From: Apodemus sylvaticus
Taxonomy: Eukaryota > Chordata > Mammalia > Rodentia > Muridae
Direction: 5' to 3'
DNA length: 64,000 nt
NCBI RefSeq assembly: GCF_947179515.1
Contig: NC_067472.1
Span: 172,957,578 to 173,021,577 of the forward strand
Shown here piece after piece: positions 47,761-58,439 of this stretch. Each line of letters starts with the position of its first letter. Positions within the stretch are counted from its first letter, which is position 1. A program made the translations under genes and the position numbers. The notes under the pieces were generated by a model. It made no database searches. It was not told the origin of the DNA and saw only the letters and a program-made list of their open reading frames with translations.

Positions 47761-48175
47761 TGTGGGACAATGGGCCTTGTCAGGAAACTTGGTAAGCCTG
47801 AGTGGATTTGGAAGTCCTGGAATCTCATACCAGATAATGATTGTTGTTTCACTTGTTCCTAATCTTGTACCTGTCATGTGACCACAGAAACAAATGGAGA
47901 GGATCAGGACAATCAGTTAATTAGGGGCAGTGCCCCTAACCCTTGTCCATGCAGATGAGGCATTTCTAAAATCTCAGACCAAGCCAATAGAATGCATCTG
48001 TTGTCGGAGCCTAACCTGCCTCCAAAATATATATAAGACATTATCCAGTAGAATAAACCTGTGAGAATTATTCTATCAAGTATCATCTGAGAACTTTTGT
48101 CATATAAGAGTTGAAACACTACCTGGGGAAGAGAGTTCACTGATTCTGGAACAGTGGCAGCTGTCAGAGCAACAC
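47761..48175 (+). repeat. Probable LTR with TATA box and polyadenylation signal
   Basis: It starts TGTGGGACAA at the point where L1 similarity ends, with a TATATATAAG box at about 48,029 and AATAAA at 48,052-48,057, in the order and spacing of a U3-R boundary. The 3' limit is uncertain. Confidence 0.5.
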
Positions 48176-50455
48176 AGGTAGATAAGCAGTGATAGTCCTC
48201 TTGTTTATGCCAGCCCTTCTGCTGTGTAGTAGTGTCTTGCTACTCTAGAGTAGCAACAGCCTCAAAAGAGAGCAGTAGCTATCTCTACCTGACTCTCAAT
48301 TCCTGATCAAAGAATGTAATTTTTGACAACTCTAGCTGGGCCAGAGCTACCATAAATCTCTCTGTGTAATGTACATAGACCAGTAATGTGGATTGACAAC
48401 TGGCAAATGAAAGGGACAAGAACAGCAATTAAAACCAATAAGATGGGAAGGTGAGTGCCCTTCTCCCACTGCAAATCTAGAGACAAAGTGCCTTTATTTA
48501 GATTTAGACAAACTAAAGGGACAACTGGAGGCTTCTGCCCAGACCTATTCTCTGGTGTTGGATGAAGGTCCCTCTAGCCCCTGTCTAAAACTGAACAACC
48601 TGTAATAAACATTGACAAAAGACACTATATCTAACTTCTAATTAAAATAAAAACAAAAATCTGGTAACTCAACAACCACTTAAAAGCCATGGGGTAGCTT
48701 TCAGTTATTAAATCATCAGAAAGACTTAGTATTTTAGACCTCTGTAAAATCCTCAAAAGCCTATATTCCAAGGGAAAGTTCCCTTCAGACAAAACATTTC
48801 TCTTCTTTCCTGTCATAGAAAGCTCATCATCACATTAAAATTCCCCTGCTGAAAGCCCACAAAGTAAAAATAGCCAAAACCCAAGCCTTCTTATTTTGGG
48901 GAAAAAGTCCTTCATATAGTACTATATATGAACAATGATAATATTTACAGCCCTGACTCATGGACCAGAGTAACTTCTCTCATCTGAAACAGGGATACTC
49001 AAGAAGAAAAAAAAAACTCTTCTGTGATTTTTTTGTCTATCTTATTTACAATTCTAAAATACATTAGTAAATCTAAATTAAGACAAGTTACTAATAACAG
49101 AGCCCCTGAGCCCTCTCAGTCAGATGAGGCAAAAGATCAAGGTCCTAAAGACCACCCAGTTTCCGATCTCACAGTCCTTACCCATCTACCATGAATAATA
49201 AAATCCCTGTACACAGCCCTGCCCCCTTATCCCTCAAAAACAATTCCATTAAAATTTAAAAATCACCTAATCTTTAACTGGCCTCCCTCCTTACTCTACT
49301 TTCCATCACCAAAGAGAGGTATGTCTCCTCTCCCTTCCCTGAGCCACAAAAAGCCCATTGCCTACCAAATGCTTAAACAAAAACTTGCCAAACTCCCTAG
49401 TCCCCTACCCCAAACTATCTACCATACAACTTTATAATTTTTGTGATTCCCTTACAAAAACAAACCTGCCTCCCATACTACTCAAGACTATGATACAGAA
49501 GGAAATTACCAAACCCCCAAATTCCTCATTCATATTAACCTCAATCAAACTAAACCACTCATCTGGTACCCATTCCAAGGCTCAGAATTAAATACTCAGA
49601 CAATAAAAAAAGATGAAATCTACATACCTTAGAAAAATCTCTCCTACAGAACCATATTGCCAACCTAAACAAGACCCAAAATTAAAAAAGAAAATGTGAT
49701 TCCTCCCTTCCCAGTCTGCTATTTTTACAATGAGAGACACGATTTCAAGATCAGTATCTTCAACAACTCAGACAAAATTGAGATTGTGATGATAACCTGA
49801 TAGGGTTTTGATAAATTTTTTGGCCAAAAAGACTTTTCCACTAAAACTCAACAAAGCACAGTTGTGAAACTATTAAAAAGAGGTCTGCCTCTGTACAACC
49901 TAAGCTTGAGACAGGTGCAACCTGCTTTCAGGCTTAAAAGACCCTGCTTTCTTCCTGCTGTTTCTCTGTCAAAAGCCAAACAAACAAACAAACAAACAAA
50001 TGAAACAAGACAAAACAAAACAACAATACTATCTAATTGTAAAATGTCCTGGGGAAGAGATTTCTGTCCTGAAGCTCTAGCCACTGGAAGCATCTGGGCC
50101 CACCATAGTCACTTCCCACCCAGTGGCTCTGACCTTTGTGCCAACCCAGCTCCTCTTCACAGCCCCGCACCCACCACAGAATTTTGTGCATTTTTCCTCA
50201 AGACCATCTGTGATGGTTGGGCTTCCCATCCTTGTTCAAACAGCAGGTGCCCTCTCTGCTAATGCCAGAATATATCACAATATATCTGTGTCTCACCTTT
50301 CTAGAGAAGCAACAGCTGTACATGAGAGCAGAGAATCTCTCAATTTGACTGCCCTCCCCTCTTCCCTTGGGAGATTACAACTTCTTGACCACTCTAGCAA
50401 GGCCAAAGCATCCACAGATCTCTGTGGATAGAGTCCCATATATAGACCAATAGGG
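48176..50455 (+). mobile_element. Degenerate ERV-like internal region
   Basis: The stretch has many short frames and C-rich coding-like composition. About 49,470-49,640 reads NYQTPKFLIHINLNQTKPLI then WYPFQGSELN, which looks envelope-like but is not certain. A diverged direct repeat joins about 48,238-48,400 with about 50,300-50,450, consistent with an LTR pair or repeated leader. I cannot assign a family. Confidence 0.35.
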
Positions 50456-50469
50456 AAACACACATGAAT

Positions 50470-50473
50470 ACAT

Positions 50474-50524
<51 letters not shown>

Positions 50525-50525
50525 T
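50470..50525 (+). repeat. (CATA)n-(CA)n microsatellite
   Basis: A CATA tract is followed by about 17 CA dinucleotides. The Cys/Val-rich minus frames over it are artefacts. Confidence 0.95.
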
Positions 50526-50539
50526 ATGCACGCAAACAT

Positions 50540-52200
50540 ACACATTAAGACAACAAACATCAAAATAATAGAAATAAACAATCATTGGTCATTGGCATCT
50601 CTCAACAACAATGGAATGAATTCCCAAATAAAAAGTCACAGGCTGACAGAACAGATGAGAAAACGGGATCCACTGTCCTTCTGTATGCAAATAATACACC
50701 TCAACAGCAAAGACAGTCATTACTTCACAGTAAAGTGCTGGAAACATGTTTCTGAAGAAATAGACCTAAGAAGAAAGCTGGAGTAGCTCTTATAATTTCT
50801 AATAAAATAGACCTTTAATGAAAATTAATCAAAAACGTTGCTAGTGTACAGTTGATACTTATCAAATGAAAAAATGCACCAAGATGACATCTTGAAGGGA
50901 GGTCAGCATAGGAACTTTGGAAAGGTCATGGAACACTCACGCCTTCATAAGGGAGAGGCTAATTAACATTCTTCAGACCACTGGGGTGTGGTGGGGTGGG
51001 GTGGTCAGTGGTGTAATGACATGGGATTGGGGAAGATAAATTCAGACCTGCTGTTGGGGACACATTCAGCAGGACAGACCATTGGCCACCTACAGAAAAG
51101 GTAAGTCCTCACCACCTCATTTGCTAAAAACCAATCAGATTAAAAAGTCACACTGTTCTGCCAATTACACTATGCCAAATGGCTGCTGCCCTGAAAACCA
51201 TATAAAAATCTCACTGAACCAGCTTCATGTGGTCACTACTTCACCTTATGTGTAGGACAACACCAATGCAATGGAACAATAAATTCGTCTTGCTTTTTGC
51301 ATGGATTCTTATCTCCACGTGGTTCACTCAATGGGTCCCTGGTAAGTTAAAGCTTGCACATGTCTTACATTCTTAATTCTGAACCTGTACAGCCCAAACT
51401 CAAGGGCATCTACATTCATAAAAAATTACTAATCTTAAATCACAACTGAAAACCCATACATTAATAGTAGGAGATATCAACACTGCACTCTTACCAGAAG
51501 ACAGATCATCAAGACAGAAACTAAACAGAGAAACAAACTATGTGAGGTTATGAAGTCAATGGATCTAAAAGATATCTATAGAATCCTTCACCAAAACAAA
51601 AAGAACATAGTGTTTTCTTAGCACCCATGGAACCTTCTCAAAAATCGAACATGTCACTAAGCAAGCCAAAACAGAATCTAGAAAAGTGAAATAACTCCCT
51701 GTATCCTATCAGACCAACATCGATTAAAACTGATTTTTTTAAGACCAACAGAGGAGTGGAAATCCCACATAATTGTGGAAATGGAGCAACCATCTACTCA
51801 ATGGAAAGTTCTAAAAGGATAGTTCATAGGACTGAATGCCTTTATAAAAAAATTGGATATCAACCAACCAGACCTCTCAGAGCTCCCAGGGTCTAAACTA
51901 CCAACCAAAAAGTACACTTGGAGGGGCCTATGGCTACAGCCACATATATAGCAGAGGATGGCCTTGTCAGGCATCAATAGGAGAAGAGGTTCTTGGTCCT
52001 GTGAAGCCTAGATTCCCGAGAGTAGGATAATGTGAAGGCAAGAAGCAGGAGTGAATGGCGGGGGCAACATCCTCCTAGATGGATGAGGTGAGGGGGGATA
52101 GGATAGAGGGTTTTCTCTGGGGAGGGGGTTGGAGGAACTGCAAAAGAGGATAATATTTAAAGTATAAATAAGGAAAATGTCCAATAAAAATTGGAGAGTT
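50540..52200 (+). mobile_element. Old LINE-1 interrupted by a solo LTR (parts 50,540-50,892 and 51,370-52,200)
   Basis: ORF2 endonuclease remnants run to 50,892, resume at about 51,370 ('ttcttaattctg'), continue to about 51,850, and then jump to an L1 3' UTR (51,860-52,195) with the end 'ggaaaatgtccaataaaaat'. The bulk of ORF2 is deleted. Confidence 0.8.
50893..51369 (+). repeat. Solo LTR (477 bp) inserted in L1
   Basis: It begins TGAAGGGAGG and ends CTTACA, with TATAAAA at 51,201-51,207 and AATAAA at 51,278-51,283. Old L1 sequence continues on both sides. This layout is that of a class I-like LTR left by recombination between two LTRs. The flanking ATCT/TTCT may be a decayed 4-bp duplication. 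Confidence 0.7.
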
Positions 52201-52282
52201 CTCAAAATAGCAATTTAAATGTACAGCTGAATTCTCTAGAAATAAAAGCAAGCACACCTAAGAAGAATACATGTCCATGCCT

Positions 52283-52630
52283 TGGCCCGCGGGGGTTTTT
52301 GACAGGGGACCCTAGAAGAGAAGGGCAGAGAAACAGAGACAGGAGATGCGAAGAATGAGGTCAAGACATATTAATTGCTCAAGACCTCCTAAACTGTATT
52401 TTCTCAGGGAACTCATACATGCAATGGGAAGAAGTGCGCAAGTGGGATTCTTCATGTAGCCCGTGCATTCAGCCAAGGTGAATCTCTGGCAGCTGCAAGA
52501 TGTTTTCTTCTTCTGGGCGGCCAGAGTGACCACTGGTTTTCTCCAAGGTCTGTAGCTGAAGAGAACTCAAAAACCCAGCCTACCTTTAATAAGCTCTAAA
52601 CAAAAAGTAAAGTCAGTTTGACTACTGGCA
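52283..52630 (-). repeat. 3' LTR of the mini-provirus
   Basis: It shares the body of the right LTR but has a shorter GC-rich U5 terminus and about 40 extra bp near 52,530-52,570. It ends (minus-strand start) TGCCAGTAG. Confidence 0.85.
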
Positions 52631-52859
52631 TCTCCACCCTATTTATTTAGTTTTTGTGAGGCCGACGAGAAAGTCGTCATCTATAGATCTTGTTGATGCA
52701 TGAGTGAGCATTAACCAAATAAGGGGTTCCTCGTGGGGAACAGAGGATTGTTCTTCCCACATCTTAGGCGGCTCTTGGTATCTTTTAGAGAGGAGGGGCA
52801 GAGCCTATCTTGGTGGGAGATCCCCACATAATATAGAGTGGTCCGAGGACCGACACCAA

Positions 52860-53355
52860 CCCTTATGCAGATTGAGTGTGCTTCACGGGGGACTCAGAAA
52901 TGTACAATTGGATCCTCCCCCTGAAATGCCTTGCTCTACACCCCTTGCAGGTACCCACACTGAGTTCACGCCCTGCTGAACCAGTGTACATAGTCCTGAG
53001 TTGCTGTGCATCCCCCGTGGGGGCGATGTCATCACATGGCTCAGCCAGGCCTCTGTCAGCCAAATCGTGTTGATGATAAAGTACTTGTATGGTTTTGAAT
53101 GCCACCGAGTCAATCTGCTCTCTAATGAATCCTATCAATATATTTAAAATAAAGGGTCCTAAAATAGCTATCAAAAGCACACAAAGCAAGGGCCCAACAA
53201 GGGGCATCAGGAGGGAAAACATGCTACCAATCAGTGGCAGCTCTAGAAAATTTCTGTCTCTGTAGATCTTCACTCAGTTTATGGAGTTTATGCACCTGTA
53301 ATTCTATCAGGCCAGATTCATTAACATAATAGCAACATTCTTCCTTAAGAAAAAG
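52860..53355 (-). pseudogene. env: env TM remnant of the mini-provirus
   Basis: Starting directly at the tRNA junction, the minus strand reads LFLKEECCYYVNESG, the end of the C-x6-CC disulfide region, then LHKLSEDLQRQ. A frame change follows before the anchor SLLMPLVGPLLCVLLIAILG (ORF 53,273-52,863) and the tail start FIREQIDSV. The first Cys of C-x6-CC lies upstream of the junction and is absent. The TM is type D/gammaretroviral in style and differs from the env of the large provirus. Confidence 0.8.
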
Positions 53356-53431
53356 GCCCAGCTAGCTCAGTCAGTAGACCATGAGACTCTTAATCTCAGG
53401 GTCATGGGTTCGACCCTCACTTTGAGTGCCA
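53356..53431 (+). tRNA. tRNA-Lys(CTT) pseudogene with CCA, a full primer copy at a proviral PBS
   Basis: Seventy-six bases match tRNA-Lys-CTT from G1 to CCA76: A box TAGCTCAGTCAG, anticodon CTT at 53,389-53,391, T loop TTCGA with A58 at 53,413, and CCA at 53,429-53,431. Nuclear tRNA genes do not encode CCA, and the next bases are 'gt' plus the LTR terminus. So the sequence is a DNA copy of the mature primer tRNA, not a transcribed gene that happened to lie here. The acceptor and T stems contain mismatches (3-70, 7-66, 49-65), so it is unlikely to work as a tRNA, although the internal promoter boxes look intact. Confidence 0.9.
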
Positions 53432-53433
53432 GT

Positions 53434-53751
53434 TGCCCCCGCCTGCGGGGGTTTTCAACAGGGGACCCTAGAAGAGAAGGGCAGAGAAACAGATAGGAGA
53501 CGCGAAGAACGAGGTCAAGACAAATTAACTGCTCAAGACCTCCTAAACTGTATTTTCTCAGGGAACTTATACAGGCAGGGGAAGAAGTGAGCAAGTAGGA
53601 TTCTTCATCTAGCACAGGCATTCAGCCAAGGTGAATCTCTGGCAGCTGCAAGATGTTTTCTTCTTCTGGAAGGGCACAGTGATCACTTCAACACCCAAGC
53701 CTACCTTTAATAAACTCTAAACAAAAAGTAAAGTCAGTTTGGCTCCTGGCA
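53434..53751 (-). repeat. 5' LTR of the mini-provirus
   Basis: On the minus strand it begins TGCCAGGAGCC, has ATTAAA near 53,707-53,712 and GTATAAG near 53,569-53,575, and ends in a GC-rich palindrome-like 'ccccgcaggcggggg' followed by CA. Confidence 0.85.
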
Positions 53752-53955
53752 TGTGCAGAAGTTATGAAACTCAGGGCTGAAATCAACCAATCAGAAACAA
53801 AAGTACAATACAAAGAATCAATGGAACCAAGAACTAGTTCTCTGAGAAAATCAATATGATAGACCAACCCTTATTCAAACTAAGGGTAGGGAGAAGAGTC
53901 CAAATTAACATAATCAAAAATGAAAAGGGAGACCTAATAAGAGGCACTTGTTGAA

Positions 53956-54453
53956 TCCTACTCAGCCATGTCAGGATTCAATGACATGGTTCCCACCCAT
54001 GGGACACAGCTTCTCCATGAGTTTTGATGGTTATTGTGAGCTTAGGACTTGAGTGTATAGTAATGGACATATTTTCATGCTCCTTCTTTAGAGAATGTCC
54101 TGCCTGCCAAGGTGAATGACTCCCTGATAAACAGAAACAGCACAAGGCAAGGGTATTTGTAATTTCCCTGCAAAATGATATGAGCACTGTAAACATCAGG
54201 ACACCCCCTAGCACTATGGGAAAAACTCTAAAAATATATAATTTTTCAACTATGCAAAATATAAGAATGCAATATGAATTATATGAGGGGCCTCACAGAC
54301 CTAGAAAAACAGTTGCAACAGCACTATAAGCCAGTTTCTCATAAAGTTACTAAGGAAGAATAAAAGGAGATTTAGGGAGTTGTGATACCAGGGCAAGGTC
54401 CCACCCAGTTCAATTTACAAAGACAGGCAGATCTCTGAATTCATTTGGAATGT
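53956..54453. other. Unassigned interval
   Basis: No recognised gene. The part just before 54,454 reads on after the next L1 at 57,536, so it is the pre-insertion flank of that L1. The 78-codon minus frame (53,978-54,214) matches nothing I know. Confidence 0.4.
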
Positions 54454-54470
54454 TAAAAACTGTACTTGCT

Positions 54471-57400
54471 CTTAGAGCATACGCTATTGGTGTTCTGTTC
54501 AGAAACTTTCTCCCTGTACCGATGTCCTCAAGGGTCTTCCCCAGTTTCTTTTCTATTAGCTTCAGAGTGTCTGGCTTTATGTGGAGGTCCTTGATCCATT
54601 TGGATTTGAGCTTAGTACAAGGAGACAAGGATGGATCAATTTGCATTCTTCTGCATGCTGACCTCCAGTTGAACCAGCACCATTTGTTGAAAGGGCTATC
54701 TTTTTTTCCATTGGATGTTTTCAGCACCTTTGTCGAGGATCAAGTGGCCATAGGTGTGTGGGTTCATTTCTGGATCTTCAATCCTGTTCCATTGATCTGC
54801 CTGCCTGTCACTGTACCAATACCATGCAGTTTTTAACACTATTGCTCTGTAGTATTGCTTGAGGTCAGGGATATGATTCCCCCAGAATTTCTTTTGTTGC
54901 TGAGAATAGTTTTAGCTATCCTGGGTTTTTTTGTTATTCCAGATGAATTAGAGAATTGATCTTTCTAACTCTGTGAAGAATTGAGTTGGGATTTTGATGG
55001 GTATTGCATTGAATCTGTATATTGCTTTTGGCAAAATGGCCATTTTGACTATTAATCCTGCTGATCCATGAGCATGGGATCTTTTCCCATTTTTTGAGGT
55101 CTTCTTCCATTTCCTTCTTCAGAGTCTTGTAGTTCTTGTCATACAGATCTTTCACATGTTTGGTAAGAGTTACCCCAAGGTACTTTATACTGTTTGTGGC
55201 TATTGTGAAGGCGGCCATTTCCCTAATTTCTTTCTCAGCCTGCTTAACCTTTGAGTATAGGAAGGCTACTGATTTGCTTTTGAGTTGATTTTATAACCTG
55301 CCACTTTGCTGAAGTTGTTTATCAGCTGTAGGAGTTCTCTAGTGGAGTTTTTTGGGTCACTTAGGTAGACTATCATGTCGTCTGCAAATAATAATAGTTT
55401 GGCTTCTTCCTTTCCAATTTGTATCCCATTGACCTCCTTATGTTGTCTAATTGCCCGAGCTAGTACCTCAAGTACAATATTGAAAAGATAAGGAGAAAGT
55501 GGGCAGCCCTGTCTAGTCCCTGATTTTAGTGGAATTGCTTCAAGTTTCTCTCCATTAAATTTGATGCTGGCTACCAGTTTGCTGTATATTGCTTTTACTA
55601 TGTTTAGGTATGGGCCTTGAATTTCTGTTCTTTCCAAGACTTTAAGCATGAAAGGATGCTGAATTTTTTCAAATGATTTTTCAGCATCCAATGAAATGAC
55701 CATGTGGTTTTTTTTCTTTGACTGTGTTTATGTTGTGGATTGCATTAATGGATTTCTGTATATTGAACCAAACCTGCATCCCTGGGATAAAGCCTACTTG
55801 ATCATGGTGGATAATCGTTTTGATGTGTTCTTGGATTCGGTTGGCAAGAATTTTATTGAGTATTTTTGCATCGATGTTCATAAGGGAGATTGGTCTGAAG
55901 TTTTCTTGCTTTGTTGGATCTTTGTGTGGTTTTGGTATCAGCGTAATTGTGGCTTCATAGAAGGAATTGGGTAGGGTCCCTTCTGCTTCTATTTTGTGGA
56001 ATAGTTTGAAGAGTATTAGTGTTAGGTCTTCTTTGAAGGTCTGATAGAATTCTGCACTGAAACCATCTGGTCCTGTGCGTTTTTTGGTTGGAAGACTTTC
56101 TATGACCCCTTCTATTTCTTTAGGGGTTATGGGACTGTTTAGATGATCTATTTGGTCCTGATTTAATTTTGGTATTTGGTATCTGTCTAGGAATTTGTCC
56201 ATTTCCTCCAGATTCTCCAGTTGTGTTGAGTATAGGCTTTTGTAGTAGGATCTGATGATTTTTTGGATTTCATTAGTTTCTGTTGTAATATCTCCCTTTT
56301 CACTTCTAATTTTGTTAATTTGGATACTTTCTCTGTGCCCATTGGTCAGTCTGGCTAAGGGTTTATCTATCTTGTTGATTTTCTCAAAGAACCAGCTCCT
56401 GGACTCATTGATTCTTTGTATGGTTCTCTTTGTTTCAACTTGATTGATTTCAGCTCTGAGTTTGATGATTTCCTACAAATGGGACCTCATAAAATTAAAA
56501 GTTTCTGTAAGGCAAAGGACACCATCCAAAGGACAAATCGGCAACTAACAAATTGGGAAAAGATTTTCACCAATCCTACATCAGATAGAGGGCTAATATC
56601 CAATATATTTAAAGAACTCAAGAAGTTAGACGCCAGAAAACCAAAAAACCCTATTAAAAATGGGGTACAGAGTTAAACAAAGAATTCTCACCTGAAGAAC
56701 TTCAGATGGCAGAGAAACATCTTAAAAAATGCTCAACTTCATTAGTCATTAGGGAAATGCAAATCAAAACAACCTTGAGATTTCACCTTACACCAGTAAG
56801 AATGGCTAAGATTAAAAATTCAGGAGACAGCAGGTGTTGGTGAGGATGTGGAGAAAGAGGAACACTCCTCCACTGCTGGTGGGCTTGCAAATTAGTACAA
56901 CCACTCTGGAAATCAGTCTGGCGGTTCCTCCGAAAACTGGGCACCTCACTTCTAGAAGATCCTGCTATACCACTCCTGGGCATATACCCAAAAGATTCCC
57001 CCAGCATGTAATAAGGATACATGTTCCACTATGTTCATAGCAGCCCTATTTATAATTGCCAGAAGCTGGAAAGAACCCAGGTATCCCTCAACAGAAGAGT
57101 GGATGCAAAAAATGTGGTGTATCTACACAATGGAGTACTATTCAGCCATTAGAAACAATGAATTCATGAAATTCTTAGGCAAATGGATGGAGCTATAGAA
57201 CAACATACTAAGTGAGGTAACCCAGACTCAATAGATGAATCATGGTATGCACTCACTAATAAGTGGATATTAACCTAGAAAACTGGAATACCCAAAACAT
57301 AATCCACACATCAAATGAAGTACACGAAGAACAGAGGAGTGGCCCCTTGTTCTGGAAAGACTCAGTGAAGCAGTATAGAGCAAAATCAGAACAGCGAAGT

Positions 57401-57520
57401 GGGAAGGGTTGGGTGGGAAAACAGGGGGAGTGAAGGGGACTGATGGGACTTTTGGGGAGTGGGGGTCCAGAAAAGGGGAAATCATTTGAAATATAAATAA
57501 CTCTATCAATAAATTTTTTT
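54471..57520 (+). mobile_element. Rat-type LINE-1 with 5' inversion (twin priming)
   Basis: The 3' part is on the plus strand (56,476-57,520), from ORF2 KWDLIK to the rat-type 3' UTR and A tail. The 5' part is inverted (56,475-54,471, minus) and carries the reverse transcriptase with FADDM at about 55,373-55,387, [12 protein letters not shown], and the segment up to IAYALRA. The two parts meet within about three codons of each other in ORF2. Near-identical 15-16 bp target duplications flank the whole (54,455-54,470 and 57,521-57,535), so this was one insertion. Frames are long, hence young, but the inversion kills it. Confidence 0.92.
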
Positions 57521-57535
57521 AAAAATGTACTTGCT

Positions 57536-58439
57536 TTCCTTTTCCTGAGTCACTAGACTAAGGTCTTGGAGTGCTAAATTGTGGAATATTGCAGAGGGAA
57601 CCTGGAATAAATGACTGAATTGATTTGTAAAAAAAAAAAAAAAGAAAGAAAGAAAGAAAAGAAAAAAAAAAGAAACTAACAACCAGGTCATTTTGACTGT
57701 ACCTTGATGAGCTGGCAGAGAGCAAGTGGTTCTTTTGGAGTCTTTTCTTTTCTAGGGACAACTGAGCTATCTCTAGTTCTCTGAAGTGTAAACATGCCTC
57801 TTTAAGGTTTCTTTTCATGGAATTGAAAATTGAGGTTTGGAAAAAAATCTAGGGAGAATGAACATAGATCTTTTGGAATTTATCATAGCTTTTAAGAATT
57901 CTTTTCTAATAGGATTGCTGACCTTGGTCAAAAATCTCAAGAATTACATACATAGATAACACACTTGTTTTAAGAAAGTTTTTTAATTGCTATTCTGAGA
58001 AGGCTGCCTGAAGAGAGAACATGGCACCATTAGCATGTTTTCTGGCTTTCTGGTTTTAATCAGAAAACCCAAAGATTATTTTTATAAATTTTCTAACAGG
58101 ATTTCTGACTTGGTTAGAAAACACATGAATGTTTTGATAGAAGCTTTCCTAACTTTAGTCAGAAAATCCATGAGCTACCCAGAGAGCATTTAGAAATTTT
58201 TTATAGCAAGAGAGAGCAGTTTCGAATGAACAACTATCTGGAGAGAGAGCAATAATGATCAAAGTACAGGCCCAAGGGTTATCCATAGAGAGCTGTCTAG
58301 GGAGCCATCTCAAGCAGAAGACAATCTATCAGTTTGGAATTAATGATTTGACTTCAAGTCATCATTTTGGTATGCTCAGACACCCCTTCTCTCAGCAACC
58401 CTTCTCCAAGCCAAGACTGGCTTATTTCAGACACTGAAG
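57536..58439. other. Unassigned interval with an A-rich tract
   Basis: A poly-A/GAAA tract lies at 57,629-57,674. The sequence around 57,950-58,230 repeats phrases such as 'tcagaaaa(c/t)cca' and 'gagagagc', but no gene or known repeat was identified. Confidence 0.4.

Larger units (their letters stand above)
52283..53751 (-). mobile_element. Mini-provirus: LTR, full-length tRNA-Lys copy, env TM, LTR
   Basis: Direct repeats 52,283-52,630 and 53,434-53,751 are LTRs on the minus strand (TGCCAG at the 5' end, GGGGGCA at the 3' end of the complete copy). Between them, in transcription order, come two bases, a 76-nt complement of tRNA-Lys(CTT), env TM coding sequence from just before its CC motif, non-coding sequence, and a purine-rich tract ('aaatagggtggaga') next to the left LTR. 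All of gag, pro, pol and SU is missing. The U5 end and Lys1,2 priming resemble class II (type D-like) elements. The LTRs differ by many substitutions and an about 40-bp indel, so the copy is not young. Confidence 0.85.
52205..53955 (+). mobile_element. Old LINE-1 ORF2 fragment split by a mini-provirus (parts 52,205-52,282 and 53,752-53,955)
   Basis: The left part ends 'aagaagaatacatgtcc' and the right part resumes 'gaaactcagggctgaaatca'. Both are consecutive in the ORF2 pre-RT region. This fixes the outer limits of the inserted element. Confidence 0.7.

Noticed and set aside
52863..53273. 136-codon minus frame as a stand-alone membrane protein gene
   Set aside because: It is the env TM anchor of the mini-provirus read from a frameshifted point, with untranslated sequence behind it.
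53356..53428. A functional nuclear tRNA-Lys gene
   Set aside because: The encoded CCA, stem mismatches and direct abutment to an LTR terminus indicate a reverse-transcribed primer copy.
55266..56202. Open reverse-transcriptase frames with FADDM as a possible active L1 ORF2
   Set aside because: They belong to the inverted half of a twin-primed, 5'-truncated L1 and are separated from the 3' end.
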